A DNA stretch of 64,000 nucleotides from Pelagibacteraceae bacterium AG-430-E20 (GCA_003209915.1 QCOF01000001.1:62001-126000), one strand, 5' to 3'. Positions 26,541 through 35,479 are shown, numbered from the stretch's first letter. Translations and numbers: made by a program. The notes: generated from the sequence alone by a model not told the origin.

Positions 26541-26614
26541 TTCTCCCTTTCTGAATTACCGGACAGGTTCTTAGGGTATAATCTCAGTCTATAAAGACAC
26601 CCCTTAAAGAAATA
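26541..26614 (-). promoter_or_regulatory. TPP (THI-box) riboswitch controlling thiV
   Basis: Reading the minus strand, the region holds the TPP aptamer landmarks in order: AAGGGGTG, a short P3 stem (GTC-TTTATA-GAC), CTGAGA, ACCC, GAACCTG, CCGGTAAT and CAG. A P1 stem pairs a U-rich 5' arm (about 26606-26614) with AGAAAGGGAG at 26541-26550. The latter includes the Shine-Dalgarno of thiV, 4 bases before the ATG, so control is probably translational. P3 is unusually short and the GAACCTG-TCC junction lacks one A of the common consensus, which suggests a minimised aptamer. Confidence 0.9.
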
Positions 26615-26657
26615 TTATTATAATTTTACTTTAAATCAAACAGTAAATGAAAATTGG

Positions 26658-26948
26658 TTACTTATCTTTATGACTTAGTATTTCAACCATACACTGTGTT
26701 GCATAATCTCTCCATTCAGATGAAGTTTTAATCTTCAGGCTATCTAAATGATCTCGATTACTTTGAATATCATCCTTATGTTTTAGTTTATCAGCACCGT
26801 CTAAATTTGCTTCCATATTAGATAAATTGCTTTCCATGGCTTTAATCCAACTTTTCCCAAGTTCAACACACTTTTGATCATCTTTTTCATCACAAATTTG
26901 CTTAAAAAAATTAAAAATTACATCATCAGTCTTAACAGAGCTGTTCAT
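26658..26948 (-). CDS. Hypothetical protein (96 aa)
   Basis: The 96-residue soluble protein is mostly helical (MNSSVKTDDVIFNFFKQICD, then WIKAMESNLSNMEANLDG and SNRDHLDSLKIKTSS). It has three Cys residues (C19, C28 and C86). It has no signal peptide and no recognisable family. It lies 3 bases behind the pentapeptide-repeat gene on the same strand, so the two are probably expressed together. Function unknown. Confidence 0.5.
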   Translation of the reverse strand: MNSSVKTDDVIFNFFKQICDEKDDQKCVELGKSWIKAMESNLSNMEANLDGADKLKHKDDIQSNRDHLDSLKIKTSSEWRDYATQCMVEILSHKDK

Positions 26949-26951
26949 TAA

Positions 26952-27476
26952 TTACTGGTTACAGGTTCCAATTGACTCTGGTCCACATGTTTGACCATTA
27001 GTCCAGGTTGCTCCAATTAAATTGGCGCCATCAAAATTTGCATTTGTTATATTTGAGGATGTAAAATTTGCTTCCATTAAATTTGCGTTTTGAAAATTAG
27101 CTTCAATTAAAGTAGCCCCCATAAAATCAACTCTTGTTAAATTTGCACTTGTAAAGTTTGTTTTTTCAAAATTGGCACCAATAGAAACTGTTTCATAAAG
27201 ATTAGCTCTCACAAATGTAGACTCGGGGAATGTTCCAAATGATAAATTGGAGTTCATCATTATACTTTTATCTAAATTAACCTGAATAAAACTTGCAAAA
27301 GATAAGTTAGAATTTGGGAAGTAACTTCCTTGTAAATCTTGTGCGTCAGAAAATCTACAATTTGAATAATCTACACCCTCAGTTAAAGGGTCATCACAAG
27401 CTGCGTTTGAATTTGAAATAAAAAATAGACTAAATATAAAGACAAAAACTAAATTTTTCATATTTAAAGTTAACAA
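26952..27476 (-). CDS. Secreted pentapeptide-repeat protein
   Basis: The 174-residue protein has a signal peptide (ending NSNA) and then a run of pentapeptide repeats A(N/D)LxxA(N/S)F (for example LTRVDFMGATLIEANFQNAN), which fold as a right-handed square beta-helix. Cys residues flank the repeat at both ends (ACDDP and CGPESIGTCNQ) and may cap it with disulfides. Export to the periplasm makes a gyrase-mimic role unlikely. A structural or binding role in the envelope is more plausible, but unknown. Confidence 0.75.
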   Translation of the reverse strand: MLTLNMKNLVFVFIFSLFFISNSNAACDDPLTEGVDYSNCRFSDAQDLQGSYFPNSNLSFASFIQVNLDKSIMMNSNLSFGTFPESTFVRANLYETVSIGANFEKTNFTSANLTRVDFMGATLIEANFQNANLMEANFTSSNITNANFDGANLIGATWTNGQTCGPESIGTCNQ

Positions 27477-27566
27477 ATTAAATATGTCAAAACAATGGAT
27501 GATTAAAATTTTAAAGATAATTTAACAATATTATTTAACAAATATTTAACGTATAAACCTACATTT

Positions 27567-28631
27567 ATGAAAGAATATAATATTGCAGCCATACCAGGAG
27601 ATGGAATAGGTAAAGAAGTTATACCTGAGGGTCTTAAAGTTTTAAAAGAGGCAGCCCTAAAACATCAATTTAAAATTAATTTCACTGAATATGATTTTGC
27701 ATCATGTGATTATTATGAAAAGCACGGAAAAATGTTACCTGATGATTGGAAAGAAAAATTAAGTAAACACAATGCTATTTTTTTTGGTGCAGTTGGTATG
27801 CCTGATCAAGTTCCTGATCATATTTCATTATGGGGATCACTACTTCAATTTAGAAGAGAATTTGATCAATACATAAATCTAAGGCCAGTTAAACTTTTTC
27901 CAGGTGTTAACTCTCCATTAGCTAATAAAAAACCTGGAGATATTGACATGATGATTGTTAGAGAGAACACTGAAGGAGAATATTCATCTGTTGGTGGAAG
28001 AATGTATAAAAATACAGATCGTGAAATAGCTATTCAAGAAACAATTATGTCAGCTCATGGAATTGACAGAGTTCAAAAATTTGCTTTTGAATTAGCAAAA
28101 ATAAGAAAAAGAAAAAAATTAACAAATGCAACAAAATCAAATGGTATTTCAATCACCATGCCATTTTGGGATGAACGTTTTGAAAAAATGAAAAAAAATT
28201 ATCCTGAAATTAACACTGATCAATTTCACATAGATATTTTGGTAGCAAGATTTGTTTTAAACCCTGAGTGGTTTGATGTAGTTGTGGCCTCAAACCTATT
28301 TGGAGATATTTTGTCTGATCTCGGACCGGCTTGTACTGGAACTATTGGAATTGCTCCATCAGGTAATATTAATCCAGAAAATAAATACCCGTCATTGTTT
28401 GAGCCGGTACATGGTTCTGCACCTGATATAGCTGGAAAAGGAGTTGCTAATCCAGTTGGACAAATTTGGTCTGGTGCAATGATGTTAGATTATTTGGGGG
28501 AAAAAGAAGCTGCAAATTCAATTGTAACAGCTATTGAAAAATCTTTAAAAAATGAAAAAAATAGAACTAAGGATTTAGGCGGTGAAAGCAATACTATTGA
28601 ATGTTCTAAATCTATATTATCAAGTCTTTAA
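27567..28631 (+). CDS. dmlA: D-malate / tartrate dehydrogenase (decarboxylating)
   Basis: The 354-residue enzyme is in the isocitrate/isopropylmalate dehydrogenase family. Its YDFASCDYYEKHGKMLPDDW and VPDHISLWGSLLQFRREFDQ segments closely follow E. coli DmlA and tartrate dehydrogenase rather than LeuB. The metal/substrate Asp motif VVASNLFGDILSDLGPA and the NAD-site HGSAPDIAGK are intact. It would oxidise D-malate to pyruvate and CO2, or act on tartrate. The neighbouring sugar ABC and tricarboxylate transporters fit organic-acid use. It converges on an SDR gene with an A+T-only inverted repeat between them. Confidence 0.8.
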   Translation: MKEYNIAAIPGDGIGKEVIPEGLKVLKEAALKHQFKINFTEYDFASCDYYEKHGKMLPDDWKEKLSKHNAIFFGAVGMPDQVPDHISLWGSLLQFRREFDQYINLRPVKLFPGVNSPLANKKPGDIDMMIVRENTEGEYSSVGGRMYKNTDREIAIQETIMSAHGIDRVQKFAFELAKIRKRKKLTNATKSNGISITMPFWDERFEKMKKNYPEINTDQFHIDILVARFVLNPEWFDVVVASNLFGDILSDLGPACTGTIGIAPSGNINPENKYPSLFEPVHGSAPDIAGKGVANPVGQIWSGAMMLDYLGEKEAANSIVTAIEKSLKNEKNRTKDLGGESNTIECSKSILSSL

Positions 28632-28636
28632 ATTTT

Positions 28637-28660
28637 AATTTTTATAAATTAATAAAAATT
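28637..28660. terminator. AT-only inverted repeat between convergent genes
   Basis: AATTTTTAT and ATAAAAATT form a perfect 9-bp inverted repeat with a 6-base loop, between the stops of dmlA and the convergent SDR gene. Its stem has no G-C pair, so it would be a weak bidirectional terminator at best. Confidence 0.3.
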
Positions 28661-28676
28661 TGTTTGTTACTTAGGA

Positions 28677-29438
28677 TTAAGTTATTCCACCATCAACAAC
28701 AAAACTTTGCTTTGTACACCCTGATGATTGATCAGATGATAAAAATAATACTAAGCTAGCTACATCATCTGGTTTAAGTTGTCTTTTAATTGCCTGACTA
28801 TCTAATATAAGTTTTTTATATTTAGGTGTAAGCCAGTGTTTTATCTGTCTTTCAGTGGCAATTGAGCCTGGTATGACAGAATTAGTTCTAATATTGTATT
28901 TCCCAAATTCTTGAGCGAAAGATCTAGTTAAACCGACAACAGCTGATTTTGCTGTTTCATAAACAACTTTATCCCCTTCCCCTAACACCCATGATACTGA
29001 ACTTAGATTAACAATTGATCCCGATTTTATTTTTTTCATACCTTTTACAACTGCTTGTGCAGCAAAAAAATAATGTTTTAAATTAATTCCCATTCTATTT
29101 TCCCAATACTTCTCATCAACTTGTTCTGTGGTGTGCCTGTCATCATTTGCAGCACTATTAATTAGACAATGAATTGCGCCTTTTTTGGAAATGATATCTT
29201 TAATAATATTTTGTAATTTTTTAACATCCAAAATATTACATTCAATGAATTTAGGAACTTTAAAACCCTTTTTTTTTATCTTTTTTATTAATTTATTGGA
29301 TGATTTAAGGTCAATGTCTATGAAGTAAACTTCACTTTTTTGTTCACAAAAATATTCTACAATAGTAGCTCCTATCCCTGAACCACCTCCTGAAATAAAT
29401 ACTCTTTTATTTTTTAAATCTGAATATGTTACTTCCAT
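28677..29438 (-). CDS. Short-chain dehydrogenase/reductase
   Basis: The 253-residue SDR has the cofactor loop ISGGGSGIGATI (near residue 20), an NSAAN-type motif (95-99), and the catalytic Ser147, Tyr160 and Lys164 (YETAKSA). The Asp after strand 2 (YFIDIDL) indicates NAD preference. It is the last gene of the sugar ABC operon, 2 bases behind the ATPase gene. It therefore probably oxidises the imported sugar or a derivative, as do SDR sugar 1-dehydrogenases, but the exact substrate cannot be read. Confidence 0.82.
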   Translation of the reverse strand: MEVTYSDLKNKRVFISGGGSGIGATIVEYFCEQKSEVYFIDIDLKSSNKLIKKIKKKGFKVPKFIECNILDVKKLQNIIKDIISKKGAIHCLINSAANDDRHTTEQVDEKYWENRMGINLKHYFFAAQAVVKGMKKIKSGSIVNLSSVSWVLGEGDKVVYETAKSAVVGLTRSFAQEFGKYNIRTNSVIPGSIATERQIKHWLTPKYKKLILDSQAIKRQLKPDDVASLVLFLSSDQSSGCTKQSFVVDGGIT

Positions 29439-29440
29439 AA

Positions 29441-30535
29441 TTAAAGTCTTTCCTTTGTATTAAAATCAAATAAAGATGTATGTTTTAGATCAAAATATAA
29501 TTTCATTTCTTTTTCAAGCTCAATCTTAATTGTAGATGGGAACTTTGCTAGAATTTCTTGATTTGAATAGTCTAATGTGACTATTTGTTCATGCCCAATA
29601 TACTCACTTAAATCAGCTCGAAGATTAATATCAAAGTCATCTTCATTTAATTTTTTGAAATAAATATGCTCTGGTCTAATTCCAAAATATATTTCTTTAT
29701 TATTTAAATCTGACTTCTCTTTGAAGTCATAATTATTGATTGGAACCTCTAAAGTAGACCCATCAGCAATAAAAGAAATATTATTTGAATTATGGATTAT
29801 TTTACCTTTAATTAAATTCATCGAAGGAGAACCAATAAAATCTGCCACAAAAGTATTGCTAGGTTTGTTGTAAATGATTTCTGGAGTATCATTTTGCTGA
29901 ATTACTCCATGGTTCATTATGGCAATTTTTGTCCCTAAACTCATAGCTTCTGTCTGGTCGTGAGTAACATAAACTACTGTAGTTTTTAGTTGTTGATGAA
30001 GTTTTTTTATTTCTCTTCTCATTTCTACTCTTAATTTTGCATCCAGATTAGATAATGGTTCGTCAAAAAGAAAAATTCTTGGCTCTCTTACCAAAGCTCT
30101 ACCAATAGCAACTCTCTGCCTTTGCCCCCCAGATAACTGCGATGGTTTTCTCTCTAATAATTTGTCTACTTGTAAAAATGTTGAAACTTTTTGTAATTGT
30201 TCTTCTATTTTTTCTTTTGAAGTTTTGGCTTGTTTAAGGCCAAATATCATATTTTCTTTAACATTCATTGAAGGATAAAGTGCATAAGATTGAAAAACCA
30301 TCGCAATATTTCTGTCTTTTGGCTCTACTTTACTGACATTATAATCATCTATAAAAACATTTCCTTCATTGATTGTCTCTAAGCCCGCAATAATATTCAA
30401 TAAAGTTGACTTTCCACATCCAGAGGGTCCTAATAGAACCAAAAAATTTCCTTCATCAATTTCTAAATTAATTTTTCTTAATACCTCTGTTGTTCCAAAA
30501 TTTTTTGATAGTTCTTCAATTTTTAAAGTTTTCAT
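29441..30535 (-). CDS. Carbohydrate ABC transporter ATP-binding protein (MalK/UgpC type)
   Basis: The 364-residue protein has Walker A GPSGCGKST, the signature LSGGQRQRVAIGRAL, Walker B IFLFDEPLSNLDAKLR and the MalK-type C-terminal regulatory (TOBE) domain with YFGIRPEHIYF. It energises the two permeases encoded just upstream (2-base gap). Such ATPases are sometimes shared between several sugar systems. Only this family-CUT1 system is visible in the window. Confidence 0.9.
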   Translation of the reverse strand: MKTLKIEELSKNFGTTEVLRKINLEIDEGNFLVLLGPSGCGKSTLLNIIAGLETINEGNVFIDDYNVSKVEPKDRNIAMVFQSYALYPSMNVKENMIFGLKQAKTSKEKIEEQLQKVSTFLQVDKLLERKPSQLSGGQRQRVAIGRALVREPRIFLFDEPLSNLDAKLRVEMRREIKKLHQQLKTTVVYVTHDQTEAMSLGTKIAIMNHGVIQQNDTPEIIYNKPSNTFVADFIGSPSMNLIKGKIIHNSNNISFIADGSTLEVPINNYDFKEKSDLNNKEIYFGIRPEHIYFKKLNEDDFDINLRADLSEYIGHEQIVTLDYSNQEILAKFPSTIKIELEKEMKLYFDLKHTSLFDFNTKERL

Positions 30536-30537
30536 GC

Positions 30538-31443
30538 TTATCCTTTCACAGCTCCTGAAGTTAATCCTCTAATAAAATATTTTCCTGCTAAAACGTATAC
30601 GATAAGTGTAGGAATACCTGCTATTATAGCTGAGGCCATATCAACATTATACTCTTTAACACTTGTACTTGATAAAACCATATTATTTAAAGCAACTTGA
30701 ATTGGTGCAGCCTCACCAAATGAAAAAGTTGATCCAAACAAAAAGTCATTCCAAATTTGGGTGAATTGCCAGATAACTGTTACAACTATAATTGGTGCTG
30801 AAATAGGTAGTAAAATTTTAAAAAATATTTTAAAAAAACCTGCCCCATCTATTCTTGCAGCTTTCACTAATTCAGTTGGTACAGAAATATAATAATTTCT
30901 AAAAAATAAAGTGGTGAATGGAATTCCATAAACTGTGTGAACTAAAACAAGTCCTACAACTGAATTTGATATTCCTAAAGTTCCCAAGGTTCTAGCCATA
31001 GGAAGTAATATTGCTTGAAAAGGGATAAAACATCCAAATAATAAAAAAAGAAAAACCCACTGATCTCCTTTAAATCTCCATTTAGTTAAAACATAACCAG
31101 TCATTGCTCCTATAAATGTCGAAAAAAATACTGCTGGCACTACCATCTTAATTGAATTCCAAAAATAGGGTCTTAAAAAAGTGTCTCCTGCTCCATAACC
31201 TCTTCCACCCCAAGCAACTAACCATGAGTCAAAATTTAACGAACTAGGCCAGGTTAAAAGTGTTCCTTGTCGAATTTCCTCCATTGTTTTAAGAGAAGTG
31301 ACAACCATTACATAAAGCGGAAAGATAAAATACGAAGCAAAAAGAATTAAAACAAAATACAAAAACCACCTCAAAAACATATTTGTATATTTAGATTTTT
31401 GCTCTAATTCTTTATAAGAGGATGATTGAAGATTATCTTGCAT
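30538..31443 (-). CDS. Carbohydrate ABC transporter permease (MalG type)
   Basis: The 301-residue protein has six helices and the EAA loop VKAARIDGAGFFKIFFKILL that contacts the ATPase, placing it in the MalG/CUT1 permease class. The N-terminal cytoplasmic extension (residues 1-25) is polar. It overlaps the MalF-type gene upstream by 11 bases. In the glucose-type Gts system it corresponds to the second permease. Confidence 0.9.
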   Translation of the reverse strand: MQDNLQSSSYKELEQKSKYTNMFLRWFLYFVLILFASYFIFPLYVMVVTSLKTMEEIRQGTLLTWPSSLNFDSWLVAWGGRGYGAGDTFLRPYFWNSIKMVVPAVFFSTFIGAMTGYVLTKWRFKGDQWVFLFLLFGCFIPFQAILLPMARTLGTLGISNSVVGLVLVHTVYGIPFTTLFFRNYYISVPTELVKAARIDGAGFFKIFFKILLPISAPIIVVTVIWQFTQIWNDFLFGSTFSFGEAAPIQVALNNMVLSSTSVKEYNVDMASAIIAGIPTLIVYVLAGKYFIRGLTSGAVKG

Positions 31444-32308
31444 TTTCTCTCCTTAGTTCGGAATATAGATAAGGAATTATTACAGCTGCTACCGCCATGA
31501 ACATCATCATTGCACTCGCTGCAGACAATCCTACTTGACTTTTATGAAATGCAGCCTGTGTCATAAACAAAGCTGGCATAGTAGTTGATATACCTGGTCC
31601 ACCTTGTGTTAAGGCAACTATAAGGTCATAACTTTTAATCGATATATGAACTAAAATTACAAAGCTGGTGAAAAATACTGGCCTCATCATAGGAAGTAAT
31701 ATCTTCCAATAAACAGTAAATAAACCAGCACCATCAATTTTAGCGGCTTTAACAATTTCATCCTCAACAGATCTTAAACCCGCCAAAAATAAAGCCATTA
31801 CAAAACCGGCAGATTGCCAAACACCCGCAATAACAATGGTGTAAATGGCCATTTCTCGATTAACTAGCCAGTCAAATGTAAAATTTTCAAACCCCCAATC
31901 AATGAACATTTTTTGGATACCAAGTGTAGGGTTTAAAATCCATTTCCAAGCAGTTCCCGTAACAATAAAAGACAAAGCCATTGGGTATAAATAAATTGTC
32001 CTTAATACACCTTCAGCTCTAATTTTTTGATCTAGAAAAATAGCTAAAATTATTCCTATAACGATGCAAAATATTAAAAATAATGCAGTGAATACTAATA
32101 AATTATCAACTGAAATAAGCCACTTTCTTGATGCCCATAACTTTTCATATTGTCCAAAACCCCATAATTCATATTTAGGTAATATTTTTGAATTTGTAAA
32201 AGATATATATAAAGTCCAAAGCACAAAACCATAAACAAACCATCCAATAAGCCCAACTGCGGGAGCCATTACGATTTTAGGTAAATTTTTTTCTAGCCAC
32301 TTAAACAT
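31433..32308 (-). CDS. Carbohydrate ABC transporter permease (MalF type)
   Basis: The protein (291 aa from this start) has six helices and the EAA loop VKAAKIDGAGLFTVYWKILL. The frame is open to 32344, but that ATG lies inside the terminator hairpin behind the binding-protein gene. The downstream start gives MFKWLEKNLPKIVMAPAVGL, the family-typical N-terminus, so 32308 is preferred. It works with the MalG-type subunit. The preceding terminator means that the permease genes should be transcribed less than the binding-protein gene. Confidence 0.88.
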   Translation of the reverse strand: MFKWLEKNLPKIVMAPAVGLIGWFVYGFVLWTLYISFTNSKILPKYELWGFGQYEKLWASRKWLISVDNLLVFTALFLIFCIVIGIILAIFLDQKIRAEGVLRTIYLYPMALSFIVTGTAWKWILNPTLGIQKMFIDWGFENFTFDWLVNREMAIYTIVIAGVWQSAGFVMALFLAGLRSVEDEIVKAAKIDGAGLFTVYWKILLPMMRPVFFTSFVILVHISIKSYDLIVALTQGGPGISTTMPALFMTQAAFHKSQVGLSAASAMMMFMAVAAVIIPYLYSELRRENAR

Positions 32309-32330
32309 TAAAATATTTAATTTTGATTTA

Positions 32331-32365
32331 AAAAAAAAGGCCACTTAATCAAAAGTGGCCTTTTT
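32331..32365 (-). terminator. Intrinsic terminator between sugar binding protein and permease genes
   Basis: AAGGCCACTT and AAGTGGCCTT form a perfect 10-bp stem with a six-base loop, extended by A/T pairs and followed on the minus strand by eight T. It starts about 13 bases after the binding-protein stop. Partial read-through would give high binding protein and low permease, the usual need of an ABC importer. Confidence 0.85.
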
Positions 32366-32377
32366 AATTTTGTATTT

Positions 32378-33634
32378 TTACATATTTGCTAAAACTGAGT
32401 CAGCTAAAGCATTAGCAGCATCTACTGAAGACATATCAGAGTTAAAGTGTTCTGTGATAATATCTTGTAGAGCAGCTTTCATAGTATTTCCTTGAGCCAT
32501 ACCATGAGCAAAACTTGGAACAAGTCCACCTTTTGCACCTGCAGTTTTGATATCTGCATTAGATGTTTTTGCACACTTATCAAATTCATCCATTGATACG
32601 TCTAGACGAGCTGGTATTGAACCTTTGTATAAGTTGAAAACTTTTTGAAAGTTTTTACCCATCATTAGTTTTGCCAATAATTGTTGGCCAGCTTGTTTGT
32701 CTGGATCACTAGATTTATAAAAAATAAAGCTATCTACGTTATATAAATAACCGTTGTTTGAAGGAGTTGCAGCACAGTAGTAGTCTACACCTGGAACTTT
32801 ACCAGCAGCTGTAAACTCTCCTTTAGCCCAGTCACCCATGATTTGAAAACCAGCTTTACCTTCGATAACCATACCAGTAGCAACGTTCCAGTCTCTTCCT
32901 GGGCTACCTTCGTCAGTATAACTTTGTAGTTTTCTCATTTGATCAAAAACTTTAACAGTAGTTTCACTTCTTAAACAGCTTTCTTTTAAATCTACATAAC
33001 AATTTTTGTAATAGTTATTGCCGCCTAAACCCATAGCAACTGCTTCAAAAACTGTAGCATCTTGCCAAGCTTGTCCACCGTGAGCAAAAGGAATAATACC
33101 AGCAGCTTTCAATTTTTCAGCAGCAGCATTTAGTTCATCCCATGTTGTTGGAACTGAAATACCATTTGCATCAAATACAGCTTTATTTGCCCACATCCAG
33201 TCGATTCTATGAATATTTACTGGAGCAGCACAATAAGGTCCGCTGTTATTTTCACATTTGTGAATAGCTGCAATCATAGGATCTAATAAATTATCCCAAC
33301 CTTCAGATTGAGCAATTGAGTCAATGTTGTATGGAGCTACTACACCTTCTTGATCATACTCTTGAATTGTAGGACCTTTAATTTGTGAGGCAGATGGAGG
33401 ATCACCAGCAACAATTCTTGCTTTTAAAGCAACGTTAGCAGCATCTCCACCACCACCAGTTACAGGCATGTCCAACCACTCACCACCATTAGCGGCAAAA
33501 TCATCTTTTAAAACTTTTAAAGCAGCTGCCTCACCACCTGATGTCCACCAGTGCAAAACCTCAATTTTTGGAGCTGCATAAGATGAAGTAGATGTAAATG
33601 CAAATGCTATTAAAGCGATTAATAGTTTTCTCAT
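32378..33634 (-). CDS. Sugar ABC transporter substrate-binding protein (GtsA-like)
   Basis: The 418-residue periplasmic protein has a signal peptide (ending SSYA). A mature N-terminus with KIEVLHWWTSGGEAAALKVL and the GDPPSASQIKGPTIQEY and PVNIHRIDWMWANKAVF segments closely resembles glucose/mannose binding proteins of the Gts type. It therefore probably captures glucose or a similar hexose. Aromatic residues in these segments line the sugar site in relatives. The 190 bases upstream hold its promoter and two short palindromes. A ROK-type sugar kinase lies upstream on the same strand. Confidence 0.85.
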   Translation of the reverse strand: MRKLLIALIAFAFTSTSSYAAPKIEVLHWWTSGGEAAALKVLKDDFAANGGEWLDMPVTGGGGDAANVALKARIVAGDPPSASQIKGPTIQEYDQEGVVAPYNIDSIAQSEGWDNLLDPMIAAIHKCENNSGPYCAAPVNIHRIDWMWANKAVFDANGISVPTTWDELNAAAEKLKAAGIIPFAHGGQAWQDATVFEAVAMGLGGNNYYKNCYVDLKESCLRSETTVKVFDQMRKLQSYTDEGSPGRDWNVATGMVIEGKAGFQIMGDWAKGEFTAAGKVPGVDYYCAATPSNNGYLYNVDSFIFYKSSDPDKQAGQQLLAKLMMGKNFQKVFNLYKGSIPARLDVSMDEFDKCAKTSNADIKTAGAKGGLVPSFAHGMAQGNTMKAALQDIITEHFNSDMSSVDAANALADSVLANM

Positions 33635-33726
33635 ATCTTCTCTTCCCTTTTTGTTATTTAACGTTTTTTATATAAAAAAAGACTATAGGTAGATTGAAGG
33701 TCAATTGTAAATTAAAAAGATTTTTT

Positions 33727-33741
33727 ACAACTCAAAGTTGA
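33727..33741. promoter_or_regulatory. Palindrome in the sugar-operon promoter region
   Basis: CAACT and AGTTG flank three bases (33728-33740) about 95 bases upstream of the binding-protein start. It is a possible operator, for example for a LacI- or ROK-type repressor, though no such regulator gene is visible in this operon. The short length makes chance occurrence quite possible. Confidence 0.25.
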
Positions 33742-33792
33742 TATTATTTAATAAGTTTTTTTTAACTGTATTTTTAGGAAAAAATTTTTTTG

Positions 33793-33809
33793 TTGAATTT
33801 ATAATTCAA
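33793..33809 (-). terminator. Palindrome after the ROK kinase gene
   Basis: TTGAATT and AATTCAA are perfectly symmetric around TAT, 16 bases behind the ROK stop codon. It could be a weak terminator for the upstream tct-SDR-ROK transcript or an operator for the sugar operon. There is no clear T-run directly after it on the minus strand. Confidence 0.3.
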
Positions 33810-33824
33810 TTTAAAGTTGTAATA

Positions 33825-34727
33825 TTATTTAGCTGAATTCCGTCCTAAACGAGCAGCACCTCTTACACCACTTGCATCACCAAACTTAGGTTTTAAAAAA
33901 ACTCCTTGGTATTCTTTACCGATAACAAATTTTTTTACCATCGACTCTACTTCACTTAAAAAATCAATTTCGTTTGACACTCCGCCACCAAATATAAATG
34001 CATCAGGGTCTAAAATATTTATGATACTTGAAAGTGACATTGCCAAATTTACTTTAAAGTCATCTATAAATTTTTCTGCATCTAAGTCATGTTTGCGATT
34101 TAACTCGAAGATCTCATTTGTCTTTAAATTTTTTCCATAAATTTTATTAAATCTTTTAGCTAAACCTAGGCCAGAGATAAAACTTTCTATTTCTGCCTCT
34201 CTTGAATTATTAGAGTCAAAATTTTCTTTTTTGGCTGCAAAATAAGGAATTTGATTATGTCCCCACTCACCAGCTACACCATTTGGTCCACTTATAATTT
34301 GTTTATCGATTACAAGGCCACCACCTGCGCCTGAACCTAAAATAATACCATAAACTATTTTATAATGTTTCCCTGACCCATCTATTGCTTCAGATAGTGC
34401 AAAACAATTTGCATCATTTTCACAAAAAACCTCTTTACCAAGAGCTCTACGTAAATCATTTTGAAATGGTTTTTTTTCTAGCCAGTAACAATTCGGGGCA
34501 TTTTTAACTAAACCTGTTTGAGGAGAGTGAATACCAGGATGACATACTCCAATAGGTAATTCCATTTTGAATTCTTTTTCTAATTTTTGGCTAATAGTTT
34601 TAATAGCATTTACTATTGATAGATAATCTTTAGGACATGATGTTCTTGACCTGTGTTTTTCTTGGCCATTTTCTTCTAATACAACACTTTCTATTTTTGT
34701 TGCACCAACATCAATTCCTATTTGCAT
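33825..34727 (-). CDS. ROK-family sugar kinase
   Basis: The 300-residue protein has the ROK phosphate-binding start IGIDVGATKIESVVLEENG, the catalytic Asp region NDANCFALSEA and GVILGSGAGGGLVID. The usual zinc motif (CxCGxxGCxE) after the GHNQIP segment is missing: this stretch is shortened and has no Cys. The GEWGH glutamate and histidine remain. It lacks a helix-turn-helix, so it is an enzyme, probably a glucokinase or related hexokinase, and not a repressor. It sits 2 bases behind the SDR gene and upstream of the glucose-type ABC operon. Confidence 0.8.
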   Translation of the reverse strand: MQIGIDVGATKIESVVLEENGQEKHRSRTSCPKDYLSIVNAIKTISQKLEKEFKMELPIGVCHPGIHSPQTGLVKNAPNCYWLEKKPFQNDLRRALGKEVFCENDANCFALSEAIDGSGKHYKIVYGIILGSGAGGGLVIDKQIISGPNGVAGEWGHNQIPYFAAKKENFDSNNSREAEIESFISGLGLAKRFNKIYGKNLKTNEIFELNRKHDLDAEKFIDDFKVNLAMSLSSIINILDPDAFIFGGGVSNEIDFLSEVESMVKKFVIGKEYQGVFLKPKFGDASGVRGAARLGRNSAK

Positions 34728-34729
34728 AA

Positions 34730-35479
34730 CTAATATGTGGCTCTACCACCACTTAAGTCAAAAACAGCAGCTGTTGAAAAAGAATTTTCTTCACTAGATA
34801 ACCATGTAACTAAAGATGCTAATTCCTCAACTTTTGCAAATTTATTTCTTGGAATTTTAGAAAGCATATAATTTATATGTTCTTCAGTCATTTGATCAAA
34901 AATCCTTGTTTTTGCAGCAGCAGGTGTAACACAGTTTACTGCAATATTTTTTTGAGCTAGCTCTTTTCCAAGTGATTTGGTAAGACCAATTACCCCAGCT
35001 TTTGATGCACTGTATGCGCTAGCATTTGGATTGCCTTCTTTTCCAGAAATAGATGCTATGTTTACTATTCTTCCATAGTCATTTTTTTCCATAAATGGAA
35101 CCACAGCTTTGCAACAATAAAAAACTGCATTTAGATTTAAATTAATTACTTTGTTCCATTCCTCTAAAGGATATTCTGCAACTGTAGTATTCATGCCTGC
35201 CACACCAGCGTTATTTATAAAAATATCTATTCTTCCATGAATGCTCTCGGTTTCAGTTAATTTCTCATTAATCTTTTTGAAATCACTGACATCTACTATT
35301 TGGTAAGATAAATTTTTAGACTTTATTTTTTCTAGAGCTTTTTTAGCTTCACCTTCGTCAATATCCCAAATAACAACTTTTGCTCCTGACTCTATAAATC
35401 TTTGTGTAATTGCTAAACCAAACCCTTGGGCTCCTCCTGTAACAACTGCAACTCTATCTTTTAAATCAAATTGTATCAT
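34730..35479 (-). CDS. Short-chain dehydrogenase/reductase
   Basis: The 249-residue SDR has TGGAQGFGLAI (14-24), the NNAG motif (89-92), and the catalytic Ser143, Tyr156 and Lys160 (YSASK). The acidic residue after strand 2 (VVIWDID) suggests NAD. It overlaps the tctA gene by 4 bases and precedes a ROK kinase by 2 bases, so it probably acts on an imported sugar or sugar acid (gluconate-5-dehydrogenase or glucose-dehydrogenase-like). The substrate is not determinable here. Confidence 0.82.
   Translation of the reverse strand: MIQFDLKDRVAVVTGGAQGFGLAITQRFIESGAKVVIWDIDEGEAKKALEKIKSKNLSYQIVDVSDFKKINEKLTETESIHGRIDIFINNAGVAGMNTTVAEYPLEEWNKVINLNLNAVFYCCKAVVPFMEKNDYGRIVNIASISGKEGNPNASAYSASKAGVIGLTKSLGKELAQKNIAVNCVTPAAAKTRIFDQMTEEHINYMLSKIPRNKFAKVEELASLVTWLSSEENSFSTAAVFDLSGGRATY

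Noticed and set aside
26952..27476. Pentapeptide protein as quinolone-resistance (Qnr-like) gyrase protector
   Set aside because: It has a signal peptide and terminal Cys residues, so it is exported and cannot act on cytoplasmic gyrase.
32309..32344. Upstream start of the MalF-type permease
   Set aside because: The upstream ATG lies inside the terminator stem, and the added residues do not match the family.
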